Assembly: GCA_010093515.1 (NCBI GenBank) | Contig: MU001670.1 | Span: forward strand, 393,793 to 457,792 | DNA length: 64,000 nt | Source: Lineolata rhizophorae | Taxonomy: Eukaryota > Ascomycota > Dothideomycetes > Lineolatales > Lineolataceae | Reading direction: 5' to 3' | Shown: in pieces, positions 43,679 to 54,785 of the stretch | Numbering within the stretch: the first letter of the stretch is position 1 | How the letters are laid out: each line of letters begins with the position of its first letter | Position numbers and translations under genes: made by a program | The notes under the pieces: model-generated | Database searches by the model: none | Seen by the model: only the letters and a program-made list of their open reading frames with translations | What the model was told of the DNA's origin: nothing

Positions 43679-44965
43679 CACGACATGCCGAAGGAAAAGA
43701 ATAAAAGAGAGACATCGTCGCGAGCGAGCAGTGGCTGATGGCCGCGACGTTGAGGTCTTATTATACCAGCAAAAGACGAAACAGATACTCGTCGGTCCGG
43801 AAACTTAGCCTCGCGGCCGTTTTATCCGCCAGGAGTTCCCGACTTCCAGGACCATTCCCTACCGTGGTGGCTATTCGCGACACACGCTGCGGAGGCGGGT
43901 GCAGGCCTGGTAGCCCCTGAATTATGAGGACGAGCCCTCACATCTGCATCTGCTTCAGCAGCCGAGGGCGAATCGGAAACGCGCGGAGGCGCCGTCCACT
44001 AACAGCCGGTTACTAAGCTATCCTTGTGGAGCGCGCGGGCACAATATGAACGGAATTTGACTCGTGCCGTGCTCTCAGAAACTCGCGAGTTTTGAAGAAG
44101 CTTGTGCAGGTGAGCAGGCATGCACAGAGCACATTTATACGTCGTAAACGTACGTAGTAAGTTTCGCTCGCTTGGTCTGTGGAGGTGGAGCTTGGCGCTA
44201 TCTAAACCTAATTCTCCGAGCGCCAAGGTCTTGGTAAAACGTCAACCGAAAATGGTGGAGTGCCTTGGCGCCCAAACGTATGTTTACCAGGGCGTACCCT
44301 GTCGGCACTGCTCGCAAGAGTGTACACTTCTTGGCCTGAGACTGATAGGGATGTTGGCCACTTTTCGGCAGCATGACCCGGTCTTAGTTTTCCGAATTCC
44401 CTTCCAAGACGATAGAGAGCCCGGAATGTTTCAGGAGCATTGGCTTTGTGGACTTTATCTTCATTTCGTGCCCAAACCTGCCTGTATTGGGCCATGGGCA
44501 AGCCTATTAGTAGATGGTGCTCCATCTCCATAGCTGAGAACCGTGGACACTGAACCTCGCTTTCGACCCTAAAATTAGACGAGGTCACTGCGCAAGATTA
44601 ACAGGATTAGAACGTAGAGAATAATCGGGTCTTCCACCAGCGCACATCTGCTCGTACGTAACTCCCTCAGTTGTTCAAATTTGGTGAAATTTGAAGAAGG
44701 CAATTGGCTACTTTGTCCGAGGTGATGATTCCGCCATCAGTTTATGACGCACATATTCCACGAACCGCCTCTTACAATATATTATAACATGTAAATGTTG
44801 AGTCTATTTCCCCGCAAAATCGCCTTCGAACTCTTCCCCATCCCGCGAACACGTTGCAATTATATGTCTGAAAAACAATATTTTCTTCTGTTTTCCGCCG
44901 TCATAATTCAGTTCCAGCATGTTTTATGTTATATTGCTCACATTTCCTCCTCATTGCCAATCCGC
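43679..44965. other. Intergenic region, 1.3 kb
   Basis: Upstream of the GT34 gene and downstream of the alpha/beta hydrolase (both minus). A 44208-44588 minus-strand frame looks somewhat protein-like but lacks an ATG and a recognisable domain. AT-rich from 44560 onwards. Confidence 0.45.
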
Positions 44966-45895
44966 TTAAACCGAGCTAGTAAACGTCTTCGTCAAATCTA
45001 GAACGTATTTCGCGATTTCACCGGGGTGCGTATAAAAAGCACTATGCCCACCCTCCTCAACAGTGCGAACTTCCCATGGAAGACCAGTGCTCTCCATATG
45101 ACGATCCTGGAGAGCGGGTGCCAACATCTTGTCTGACCCACAGCGGATGTAGCCAAGACGGCCCTCGAATACCTTGTCCGCCCATGCCTGGGCCGGGCTC
45201 GGAGTTGTTCGGGCTCCCACTGCCATCGGCAGCAGCAATGTCACCGCACTATTTGCATCTCTTTCCGAAACCCCGTGGTAGAAGATGCTCCGCGGATCGG
45301 TAATGTAAACGACGCCTGCTTCTTCCTGCGGAGGTAAGTAAGAAAGTGAGAATATTTTCTAAATGCAGTAGTGGCTCCTCGTCGCAACGATCGAATCGGA
45401 ATGTGTACGCGTTATAACGAAAGACTTCGCTCTGTCCCTGGGTGAAACAACGAGAGTGCGACAACGTACATCAACTTGAAGCCGTGGGTCCTTAGCAACC
45501 GGTGACTTGTCCTGCCAGATGTCTCCTTCCTTCATGATAAGCCCAGCCAACCAGATCATGCCCACAACACCACCTTTCTTCCCCTCTACCTCGCGCTCCG
45601 CCTTGCTTAGCCCTTTCGCAGCACCACTGCCTTCGATGCCGCCGAACGAGTGCATCAGCAAGATGACGTCTCTGCCCTCGTCGAGGAGCGGTTTTAGCGC
45701 CTGCTCGCGGATGTATTCTATATCTCGGGCAAGCGTGACGTTCTTCGGGTCTAAAGAACCGACGCTGTCGAGCTTCGTCGCCGCTGTTGGGAAGCCGAGA
45801 CGCTCGAGGGACGAGATCAACTTGGAATAGTGAACAGGTTGGTGCCAAGCCCCCGGGACTAAAAGCACAGTTGGGAGAGTAGTGGGCGGCGCCAT
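44966..45895 (-). CDS. Alpha/beta hydrolase (AB_hydrolase_6 type)
   Basis: Soluble alpha/beta-hydrolase of unknown substrate. Exons 45895-45470 and 45325-44966 with a 144-nt intron (GTACGT/CAG) give 261 aa. The N-terminal oxyanion strand is TVLLVPGAWHQP. The nucleophile elbow is LMHSFGG (S83), and the catalytic His is in VEEGGHSAFYTHP near the C-terminus. Between them a lid region has AGVVYITDPRSIFYHGVSE, and LGYIRCGSDKMLAP holds the likely acid/strand 6 region. This subfamily is common in fungi and often annotated as alpha/beta hydrolase without a function. The start is the ATG just before the conserved strand (MAPPTTLP). No signal peptide. Confidence 0.88.
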
Positions 45896-47513
45896 GATGA
45901 TCTCATGAGAGATTCTGGTGCGTATTCGGCAAAGAACCGGACTTTGAGATTTAGAAAATGTTGTCGGATCTTTAGCATTAGACTCCTTGCTTCTAGATAT
46001 ACATACGCCGGGAACTAAAGCTAAGTTTAGGCTGCTAGCTGGTACCATTATTCTACTCGATTTTATTTTAGTATTTGAGATAGCTTATTTCCGGCTACTC
46101 CATCGTATTAGTTTAGAACCTAGATGTCTCAGGCAAGACTTCGTCATGCTGCATGTAACGTATTCACCGATTTGTCGACTTCGTGTTGATGATGCGCCCT
46201 ATGCTTGATGAGAGCAGTTAATACGTTGCCACAATGGGATTCAAGTCAGTTTCATGTTAAGCTGGTTTCCAATTGCCTCGGAGAATACACCGAAATATTA
46301 TACGACTGTCAGAGCTGGATTCTAGGAACAAGCTATTTAGGCTTTAAGTTCCTCTATGTATGTAGATCGCGTAACCTGCGAACATGGGTTGTGAGCCTAT
46401 CATGGCGTATAGATTTAACGGTTTGAGTTCTCACTTGCTAGTCCATTCCAAACCTTTTTCTTTTTGTTTTATTTTTATTTATTTTTTTTTTCAATCTTAA
46501 CGATACATTTAACGTTGACCTTTTATTGTGGTGTTGAACAGGTGCACTAAAGACAACTTGTACATCCTATACCAGCTTACTTTTGTGTAATTCGTTCAAA
46601 AAACCTTTCTAACCGAATTGGGCCAGTTTCCGAGTAAACGCCGTCTAACTTCCCGTTCCCCACAGCTTTCGTAGCAACATTTCGTAGATTACATTACGTC
46701 TCTTACAATAATATTCTAAGGAGTTTAACGAGCTTTGCGGCCTTCAGCGGACTTCTAGCCGCATCTTTTAGTGCTTACCAGCCTCAGACAGTTTTCACTG
46801 ATCACTAATCTTAGTCATACTAGCAAGCGCGTAGACGATATGTCGAAAGAAGTAAACATTAAGAGAATTTGGAATAGTGGGGTCAAAAAAGCTGGATCTC
46901 ATGTTTGCAAACTTCCGTTCGGATAGTCATGGAATGTAATAACCGCACCAAAGAGTCATCCAATCAACACGGTCAAAAATATCATTATAGATTTGGCACC
47001 TTGAAATGGGCCCCGGATGGTGGAGGCTGACAATGTCTGCACTATTCCAAATTGCAACACATAGCCACACTTATATCATTGATAAATCCTGTGTCAGTTC
47101 TTTCGCATTACAAACCAAGTTATGGACAGCCTGAGACTGAGACTCTGCATGCTCAACCACTAGCCTCGTCTACATAATTTCACTAACACCGAGCTAGCCA
47201 GTTAGCCTCACCTGCTTTGAAATACCCTTTGTTTTCTCCATGACAAAAGAATCGTGCCTTTATTTAGTTCATTTACATTTAAGTCCATTCTTTTTCCATC
47301 CTGCAAAAGTGACAGGATAGACCCAATATGCACCCCCTATCATTCCTCAACAAAAGACATATACAAGTAAAGAGTTCCTAGCCAGCACGACCAAGGACTA
47401 CGTGTCCAGCACTAAATACTACTGGCCCAAAGGAAGAGGGTTAAAATGGCGAACGTAATATTCACACCCCAAAAAGGACACAGTAGACATCATTCCTCCA
47501 GGTTTCACCCCTT
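45896..47513. other. AT-rich gene-free region, 1.6 kb
   Basis: Clearly more AT-rich than the genes on either side (46000-47450), with a T-rich run at 46455-46492. No frame longer than about 75 codons. No repeat ends or element proteins could be recognised. It could be ordinary spacer or a heavily mutated old insertion. Confidence 0.45.
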
Positions 47514-48461
47514 TTAGGTGGAACGACGGACACCTGCCATAGCCGCAGCGGGATCGGCCATGACGACCGACCAAGTCGGCTGTGCCTCCATGACCGTCGC
47601 CGGGTGCACCACAACGGTGCTCGGCTCAGGGTAAGCAGAGGCGTCCGAAGCAACAGCAGTCTCCGCAGCGATAGCAGTCTCCTCAGCAATAGCAGTTTCC
47701 TCCGCCTCGGCCGCAACAACAAGGTTAGTGGCTTCGGGTTCCCCTCCTTGGGTAACGGTGAGAGTGTGGACGTCGGTGACTAAAACATTGTTAGTATAAG
47801 CTCGACAATATCACTGGGTGATGCCCAGGAAACTTACCTTGAACGGTGTCAGTCTCCACAGCGCCAATGTTAGCAGTAATGGCGCTCTGGACGAAAAGTT
47901 GCTGAACTGCAACAAGATTTAACTCGATAACCTGCACCACCTGCACCACTTGCACCACCTGTACAACAACGGCAATTTGCACGAAGTTGGCTGAAAACCA
48001 GTCGATACGCAGCTGGTCGAAGCGCTGGTTGAAGACCTGCTGTTGAACAACCACTTGCTGCACCTGCTGGACCACGGTGATGTCGGTGACCTGAGTCACT
48101 TGGGTGACGTCGACAGCCTGGAGCGCGACGTCGAAAGTGCGCTTGGCCAAGTCGCGACGCTGCTTCTGCCGCCGTTCCTTGAGCGCAAGGTCGCCATTCA
48201 CGTCGGCATCCCTGCGAACGGCCGGAAGTACGCCAGGCCGGGCTGGCACGGGCTCATGCTGCCGGGGCTTGAGGCTGACGTCGTTGATGGGAGAGGCAAC
48301 TGTGCACGGCAACGCATTGTCAACACTCTCCTGTTCCGGTTCATGCCTAAAGCCTATGGTCTTGGGAACTCTTGGCTGAAAGCAGCATTGGAGTATAAAT
48401 ACTGACCAGAGAGCCCGATGGTCGCGAGGAGCGCAAGAGCGGTGGCCTTGGAAAACAACAT
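47514..48461 (-). CDS. Secreted protein with Val/Gln repeat tract, function unknown
   Basis: Exons 48461-48407, 48353-47838 and 47779-47514 (introns of 53 and 58 nt) give 278 aa; phases agree. It opens with a signal peptide (MLFSKATALALLATIGLSG). Residues 76-90 are basic and end in KR (KERRQKQRRDLAKR), a possible Kex2-type processing site. Residues 100-170 are dominated by Val and Gln: DVTQVTQVTDITVVQQV, then VQQQVFNQRFDQLR, then VVVQVVQVVQVVQVIEL. The third exon codes an Ala/Glu-rich repeat (AEETAIAEETAIAAETAVA) and a Pro/Ala-rich tail. There are almost no cysteines. I do not recognise a family. The V/Q periodicity of three suggests extended strands that could self-assemble. Start: the ATG opening the signal peptide. 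Confidence 0.8.
47931..47966. repeat. Four 9-bp units coding VVQ repeats
   Basis: cctgcacca, cctgcacca, cttgcacca, cctgtacaa in tandem; on the minus strand they encode the V-V-Q repeat of the secreted protein. Confidence 0.85.
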
Positions 48462-49693
48462 CTTGTCCTTTCCCTTGAATGTTTTTAGTCGTTTCAATAT
48501 CGTGTCTCGTTCAGAGATTGACTCGCGATTGTTCACGGAACAACAGGCAAAAGACGCAAAATGAATGTACGCGGTCCCAGACACGGCGGTATGACTCTAT
48601 CGAAGAGTTCTGAACAAAGCGTGTAGCAATAACCGGCCGGAACTATCAAAGTCCGTGAATGAGAGAACGGAATAGCAGAATCGAAAGAGAGAAAGAGCAA
48701 CGGTGGCGCGGAAACCTGAGTTCCGGAAGAGAGCGTCTGAAAAGCACGATGAAGAATGAAAATGCGGACAGGGCAGGAGGAGGGCCCGTGATATAGGCTG
48801 AAGGGTTCGCATTAGCTCCCCCTTGCTACGATCTTCAATGCCTCAATGCGGTCCTGGAAGCACCTGAGAAAGGCACACAACCCCCGAGTTTTTGCCTCAC
48901 GCAACGTCTGGGGCTTAGACACCGTTAGGGTCGCCTTTTGGGTCACTCCGTGCACGGATGGGGTTGCTGTGGCGGTTGTAGCGTAGGCCTATTGGTCGCT
49001 CCGCCGGCCTCCAAGGACTCAATGGCCTGATCGGCGTTGAAGGAGCTCATAGTTGGGAAAAGTTCCGCTCCGTGCCAAGCTTTCAGGTGTAGCAGCAACG
49101 TCAAGGCATCGCTGGGGATGTCGGGAGCGACTCATGGCCGAGGCGGCGGAGAGCGGGCGGAAAGTGGACGGAGTGCGATTTGCGACAAGCTTTAGAAATA
49201 AGGTTACTTAGTTAGCCTGCGGCTCTTGCCGGGGTGATGGAAGCGAGGCGGCACCAGTTGGCGCGCCGAAACCGTCGACGTCGCGGCGAACCATGCTGCG
49301 ACAGGTCTAGGCCAGAAGGCCAAACCGTACGCCGTAAGAGACTGCCTCGACCGCCCTTTCTATACTTTTTTGAGCTTCAAACATCATGCTGTCCCCTTGC
49401 CGGCTCATCGTGCTTCCGCACAACCTTACAAATAATTCGTGAGGATTTTCCATGCTACCTATCTAGACCCCAAGCCACCCAAGGTTTCATTCACGACCGT
49501 GTTTCTGTGATGTAGCGGCACAACTAACTGTAGACAGAATCTACAACGTTGTTTACACCTGATCCACCTACTCTGCTAAGTAGACCTACTAACCAATATA
49601 GTAAAAGAGTAACGCCTGCAAATGCATTTAGAAGTCTTTTGAATACATAAGTGAGCCAGCACATTAAATAATTTCAGTGGTGAGTCTCACCGT
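48462..49693. other. Intergenic region, 1.2 kb
   Basis: Promoter of the V/Q-repeat protein and 3' flank of SEC63. GC-rich at 48850-49350 with no recognisable frame. Confidence 0.5.
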
Positions 49694-52150
49694 TTACTCC
49701 GAGTCCGAGTCCGTGTCAGTATCTGTATCAGTTTCACTTTCCTCTTCGGATTCACTGTCACTCGAGTCTTCGACTTTACGAGGTGCCTTGCCAGGGGCTC
49801 CGCCGAGGTTGCCCGACTTCAGTGCGTTCATCTGACTTGCCAAACTGTCTAAGGTCGCCAAGTTAGCGCCACATGCACTACAAAAAAAAAAAACACCTCG
49901 GGTTTTTCCGCTAGTGTGGCCTATTTTAGGAAGGACTACTAGCGGCCCAAAATGAATTCGAAATAAGTTTTCTTGGGGCCTGCAACAGCGGATATGACTC
50001 ACCTTCTTCAGGCTCGCTAATGTCCTCTTCGTCCTTCATTACTTCTGCCTTAGAAGGGTCCTCCACAACAAGCACGACATCCATTTTCATATCCATCCCA
50101 ATGTAGCTATCGCACACCAGATGCATGACAAATGTGTACCGTCCAGGCTGGGCCGGTGCGACGAACTGTGTCCTCATTGTCTGCACGTTGAAAGTCGGCT
50201 TCCCATTCTCATCGAAAATCGGCTTGGCAAACTGTCTGAAGGTAAACGGAGGGACCGCGAGTTTGCCGCTCTTGCTATCCGCGTGGAAAAGGTGCCATCT
50301 CGGAGAATAGTCGCGCGCGAAATAAGGAGCGTGAGCCAGAGGGGGCTGAACCGGGTTCTCACTATCGGTACCCTCACCCTTTTTACGGCCATGGAGTGCG
50401 TCGAGATCTCCCTCCGCCGGATCAACGTCCTCCAGGTCCTTCTCGTTGACTTGAGGGACGTTCATCGTTCCTGGAGGAATGATGCGTCCCTTGACGACGA
50501 AATTGACAAGACTTCCAGGGGTGACAAAGCGCTCACCAACGACTTTGAAGAAAGCTTTATCTACCTTCAATGTAGGCAGCTGCGACACTACTGACATAGC
50601 GGTTTCGTATTCGCTGTCTTTCAGGAGGCCAGGCGCAGTCACAAGCTTCTTTCTGCGGTCTGCTGGAATATTCATGAAGTCCTGTATAGTTAAGTGATGG
50701 CGCTCCAAGCCTTCGGCAGCTTTCACGACCGCAGGAGTAAAGTAGGGAAGCTGCATCAGAGGAGGGGCGCCATGTGCAAGAGCTTGAATGAGATGTTGCG
50801 AGGCGCGATACGCGGAAAGGATTGCTCTCGTGTTCATGTATGCAAGGGCGATGGCAGTAAAAGATTCGTTGAGCGCGGAAGCGATCGGCGCAACTTCAAA
50901 CTTTTCTAGCACAGAATTAGCCATAGGGACAAGCACAACTGGAAGAAATAGGCGGACCGTCATTCAAAGCAGCATCGTCAAGCTCCACGCGACCAAGATA
51001 CGCCCACAAGAGACCGAGTGCCTTCTTTCGAACAAGGTCATCCATCTCTTGGAACTTTTGGCGGTCTTTTGCACTCAAGGACGCGCCCACATTTGAAAGG
51101 CCCGGCTCTTCGAGTATGCGCTGCTCCAATTTATCAACCCCAGCCGTCCCCTTACTCCCTTTGAGCAAAAGCTTGTATTCCTCGCCGCTGCTGAACATGC
51201 CGATAAGTCCGGCCACAGAGACGTCGTCCTTGTATTCTCTGAACAGGTTGCCCGCGCTTGCGACCAGGACCTTCTCCCTCGTATATCTCTGAGTGCCGTA
51301 CCACCATTTTCCGACTAGGTATGGTAGAAGAACGCCAAGCAGGGTTCCGTATAGTAGCAACACGTACTTCCCGTTGCCCTCCGAAACGATGAACTTTGGC
51401 AAAGCGATGCCGATGCTGAAACTTTGTTTGCCGTCGGGATGACCGTATTTTAGGTAGTTGTTGCGAACCTCCTCATCTGTCAATGCCTTGAACGCCTTTG
51501 TGACTTCCACCCATCGGTCGTTGATAGCTTCCAAAGTAAGGTTCTTTTCGGGATCGGGTTGGACTTTATCCGGATGCATGGTCAGCGAAAGCATACGATA
51601 CCGTCGCTTGATCTCTTGCTCCGTGGCGGACTACAGCAATCGTTAGTGGAATTTCGTAAGCAGACTTAATGCTGCAATTTACTTACCATCGAGACTTCCA
51701 GAACGGAGTACGGGTCCCACAGCTTAGGCGTCGTACGTGCCGTCACCACCATCAAGTATACCATCCACGCAATCACGAGCCATCCTCCTATTGATATTAA
51801 CATGCGCTTTACTTTGCGCTCCTTCCGCTTCTGTTTTCGGCGCTGGCCCTCGATGAGGTCGGCATGTTCGGGTTTAAAGTCCGACTGTATCCTCGGCGCG
51901 GTGTTCTCGAGCCCTAAAGAACCAGTTAGACACCCTTCGCTGCGGATGGTTGGACTACGGGTTAAGCACCTTTACTAGGCTTGAGCCACGAGTATGTTAC
52001 CGGCACGGTAATGAGGGCTGTGATAGTGGTGACGAAGTAAGGGAAGAATTGCCCCTGTGCTCAGACCGTTAGCCAAGTACGCGTTCAAGAGGCTTTTGCA
52101 GCCCAGAGAATAAAGCGAACCTGATCGTCATAATTGTAGTCTTGCGACAT
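49694..52150 (-). CDS. SEC63: SEC63, ER protein-translocation J-protein
   Basis: ER membrane subunit of the post-translational translocon that recruits the lumenal Hsp70 (BiP/Kar2) through its J domain. Six exons (52150-52121, 52054-51970, 51913-51687, 51630-50958, 50905-50003, 49848-49694) keep phase and give 690 aa. Membrane spans lie at about 15-35, 77-97 and 203-221. The J domain between spans 2 and 3 has the HPD triad at 133-135 (LTMHPDK) and KAFKALTDEEVRNNYLKYGHPDG. The Sec63 (Brl) domain follows: KKALGLLWAYLGR, FEVAPIASALNESFTAIAL, YRASQHLIQAL, PLMQLPYFTP and YTFVMHLVCDSYIGMD. The tail is acidic (ISEPEEDSLASQM, then Ser/Asp/Glu/Thr repeats), as in SEC63 for SEC62 binding. Intron 4 (50957-50906, 52 nt) has a weak GTCCGC donor, but the join restores LNDEKFEVAP. 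Intron 5 contains a T12 run. Confidence 0.95.
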
Positions 52151-53173
52151 GTTTCCGGCTGTGCGGTGACGGTCCTCAGACCGTTACTGGAAGTGGCGTG
52201 TCGACAAGCGCTTGTGCAGAAATTCCAAGGCGGCGAAGTGCCAGAGGAAGGCAGGAGAAACGACAAGGCGACGTAGGTTTCAGGGCGGCATGAGGGAAAG
52301 TTTGCACGCTTCTATGTGAGCCAACAAGACCGCCGTTGTCGCCAAGCTGAGCCGTTCGCAACTGGAAAGAACACGGTAGTTTCTTCGCGCCGCGCGCTAT
52401 TCAGAAACAAGGGTCTGTGCGCACGTGATGCACGCGACTCCTTTAAAGACGCCCTCTCTACGGAGCACCTCTCATTGGCCAAGCCACATCCATCTCCGTG
52501 CGACACACATGGTCTTTCTCGCTTCTACAGCGCACGCGAAACACTCGTAGGTTCCACGCGAAGTACTTCTCCATCTTTCGTTATTTTCATTGGTACAAAA
52601 CTAATCGTTGTGCACACTATTCAATGACGTTTCCACTAGCGGTAAACTATGTTCATAGAAGCGTGTGGGTCAAAAGGAACTACAGGCGCTAGTATTGTCT
52701 TTGTGCTAATGGCGTCACGCCTCAAATAGACATAATATATCCAGCTATTGTATTTTGGCCCTCCATGGATTACCCGCTGATAGGAGAATCATCCCTAGCT
52801 AGAATGATCGCCACGGCAGCACAACCGCCTACGAAAGTCCTAGAAGCGAAGCTTACGACTTGCTAGATTGTTAATAGCTGGCTCACACTGCTTTCATGCT
52901 AATTTGAGACTTACGTACCATCCACAAGTAAATTAGATTCCCGAATGATTACAACTGAGTACTAAGGCTTATATTCAATGACGATAACATTTCAGCGCCA
53001 ACATAGCCGGCTTTATATATATAGCTATTACTTCCCGCTTTGGGAAATATTGACAAGTTATTTATGTATGTTTAAAAATTATGCTTGAGGCCTTCACTCT
53101 ACAGTAGTGAACATCCTAGGATCCCTACATCGTTCTACCCCTAGCGTCTCTGATTGTGTTCGATGCCGTGAAT

Positions 53174-53213
53174 AGTGGACATATTGGTCACCAAGTGGAC
53201 ATATTGGTCACCA
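53174..53213. repeat. Perfect 20-bp tandem duplication
   Basis: agtggacatattggtcacca occurs twice head to tail. It lies about 320-360 bp upstream of the Cys-repeat gene ATG. The unit contains ggtcacc, a short palindrome. Confidence 0.95.
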
Positions 53214-53389
53214 CAGCATAGAACAAAAAGTATGCCGTGGCTGATAATGCAGACGTGTTGCAGTACAAGTGGAGTGACTATTAGCGTCAAGGCTTCGTCA
53301 TGAAAAATATAGGCCAATGGAAAACAATAGTGCTCGCTGTTTTCTCCTTGGCGCCTTCCAAGCACAGAAGGATATCGCGCCCTCGACGG

Positions 53390-53397
53390 TATAAATA
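53390..53397 (+). promoter_or_regulatory. TATA box of the Cys-repeat gene
   Basis: TATAAATA, 135 bp upstream of the ATG at 53532, in an otherwise GC-rich local context (gacggTATAAATAccc). The following 130 bp are pyrimidine-rich, as in a 5' leader. Confidence 0.6.
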
Positions 53398-53531
53398 CCC
53401 TGAGGCCTGCTTATTTTCAAACCCAACAAACCCACCCCTTCATTCCACCGCAATCTATTCTAAATCATCTCTCCCGCCTTCCACAAATATACGATATCGA
53501 GCCGGGCCTTGAACAATCCATACCCGACAAA

Positions 53532-53927
53532 ATGCAAGCCATTAACGAATTGCCGGAAATCGCATTCCCTATGTTTAGAACTCAGCAACTTAGGTGCCGT
53601 AGATGCGGTACCATGGAACTGCCGTGCCGTCAGCACATGCAGAACGAGCGCCATGTAGACTCGCTGTCCGACCTCAAGACGTCTCGGTCGAAGTGCACTG
53701 TCTGTGGCACTTGCCTCCCCTGTGCCAGACACGATCAAAAGGACCCTGAGGAGACGCTTGCTGATGCCGTGGGCTCGAGCTCAATGTGTACCGTCTGCGG
53801 GGATCACCTCCCGTGTGCGAAGCACAACCAAAAAGAACTCAATGAAATACCAGAAGGTATCTCACTGCGCGACATTTGCAGTATCTGTGGCCGCGAGCTG
53901 CCTTGCCCTGTGCACTCGCAAAACTAA
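53532..53927 (+). CDS. Small protein with four CxxCG-(x)-LPCxxH repeats, unrecognised
   Basis: Single-exon, 131 aa, no signal peptide or membrane span. Four copies of one motif sit at residues 22-35, 55-67, 86-98 and 116-128: CRRCGTMELPCRQH, CTVCGTCLPCARH, CTVCGDHLPCAKH, CSICGRELPCPVH. The consensus is C-x2-C-G-x2(3)-L-P-C-x2-H, and His is followed by D/N/S-Q-K/N in the last three copies. The spacing C-x2-C-x5(6)-C-x2-H fits a small zinc site per repeat. Repeats are 30-33 residues apart, joined by acidic or polar linkers. I do not recognise the family; it differs from Zn2Cys6, C2H2, CCCH and RING spacings. A good TATA box and start context support expression. Convergent with the nitrilase gene. 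Confidence 0.8.
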   Translation: MQAINELPEIAFPMFRTQQLRCRRCGTMELPCRQHMQNERHVDSLSDLKTSRSKCTVCGTCLPCARHDQKDPEETLADAVGSSSMCTVCGDHLPCAKHNQKELNEIPEGISLRDICSICGRELPCPVHSQN

Positions 53928-54785
53928 GGCAGCGGCTACTGCTTTCAACGTTGGCCGGGAGGCCGTGGCCTCAAGTTGAGTGTTTACAGCAAATTTGAAG
54001 TTGTTTCCATGCTCCAGCATGACCCTATCTTTGGTCTTTCTCTTTTCTCTTTCTCCTTAAATTGACGACAAATACTTGTTCCAAAACAAGTCGGCTTGTT
54101 TGGTATTGCAGTAGGGGCCCAAGATTGACAATTTAATACAGCGGAGGCGTCTTTGGGGCATTTCCAGTGGCCTATTTCATAAGTTGGGAATATTTAGTGC
54201 CGGGTTTTGACTTTCTTTCAATAGCACATGGCTAAACACTTCCTATGATCGATGGCAGCTTGGACTGCTATCACAACACTGTTTCATTCATTATTTCACT
54301 TTATGTAAAATGGTCGGGGCTGGATTCCGAACCTTTGCATTGAGATTTCCAGTTTAAGTGTTCCTAACCTACGATAGAAGCTTAGAATGAAATTTGATTA
54401 GCCTACTTAACGCGGAGACTGGATAATGTGTTGATGAACTTAGTATGTCGGCGCATTTCACGCATCTTGAAAGAACTAAGAAAATGTACCCACGGATCGA
54501 TATACCAATCTGACGTTTTCAGCTAGATATTTTGAATATCTACATATACCAAGGACGTGAGAAATCCAACAGTCCACGTAACAATGTCTTGAGCAGTCCA
54601 ATATGCGATGAAGGATCAACACAAGAGCTTCTACTATGAACACGGAAGGGAATGGCGGCGCAACTAGAAGACAACATTGCAATCTGTAGAAACGCAACAA
54701 TTCACAAATTCAATGCGTGACAAGGCGGAACTATTCATTGGTACGCGTGTTTAAAGTTCATAAAACACCCATGGCAGATTGGCCT
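53928..54785. other. Convergent intergenic region, 0.86 kb
   Basis: 3' flanks of the Cys-repeat gene (+) and nitrilase (-). AT-rich, no frame of interest. Confidence 0.5.

Larger units (their letters stand above)
52151..53531. promoter_or_regulatory. Divergent region between SEC63 (-) and the Cys-repeat gene (+)
   Basis: 1.4 kb. The right half (52700-53300) is AT-rich. It carries a perfect 20-bp tandem duplication at 53174-53213 and a TATA box at 53390-53397 serving the plus-strand gene. No gene is seen. Confidence 0.55.

Noticed and set aside
44208-44588. 126-codon minus-strand frame with balanced residues
   Set aside because: Begins with GTG, has no splice-supported start and no family resemblance; left as unresolved spacer.
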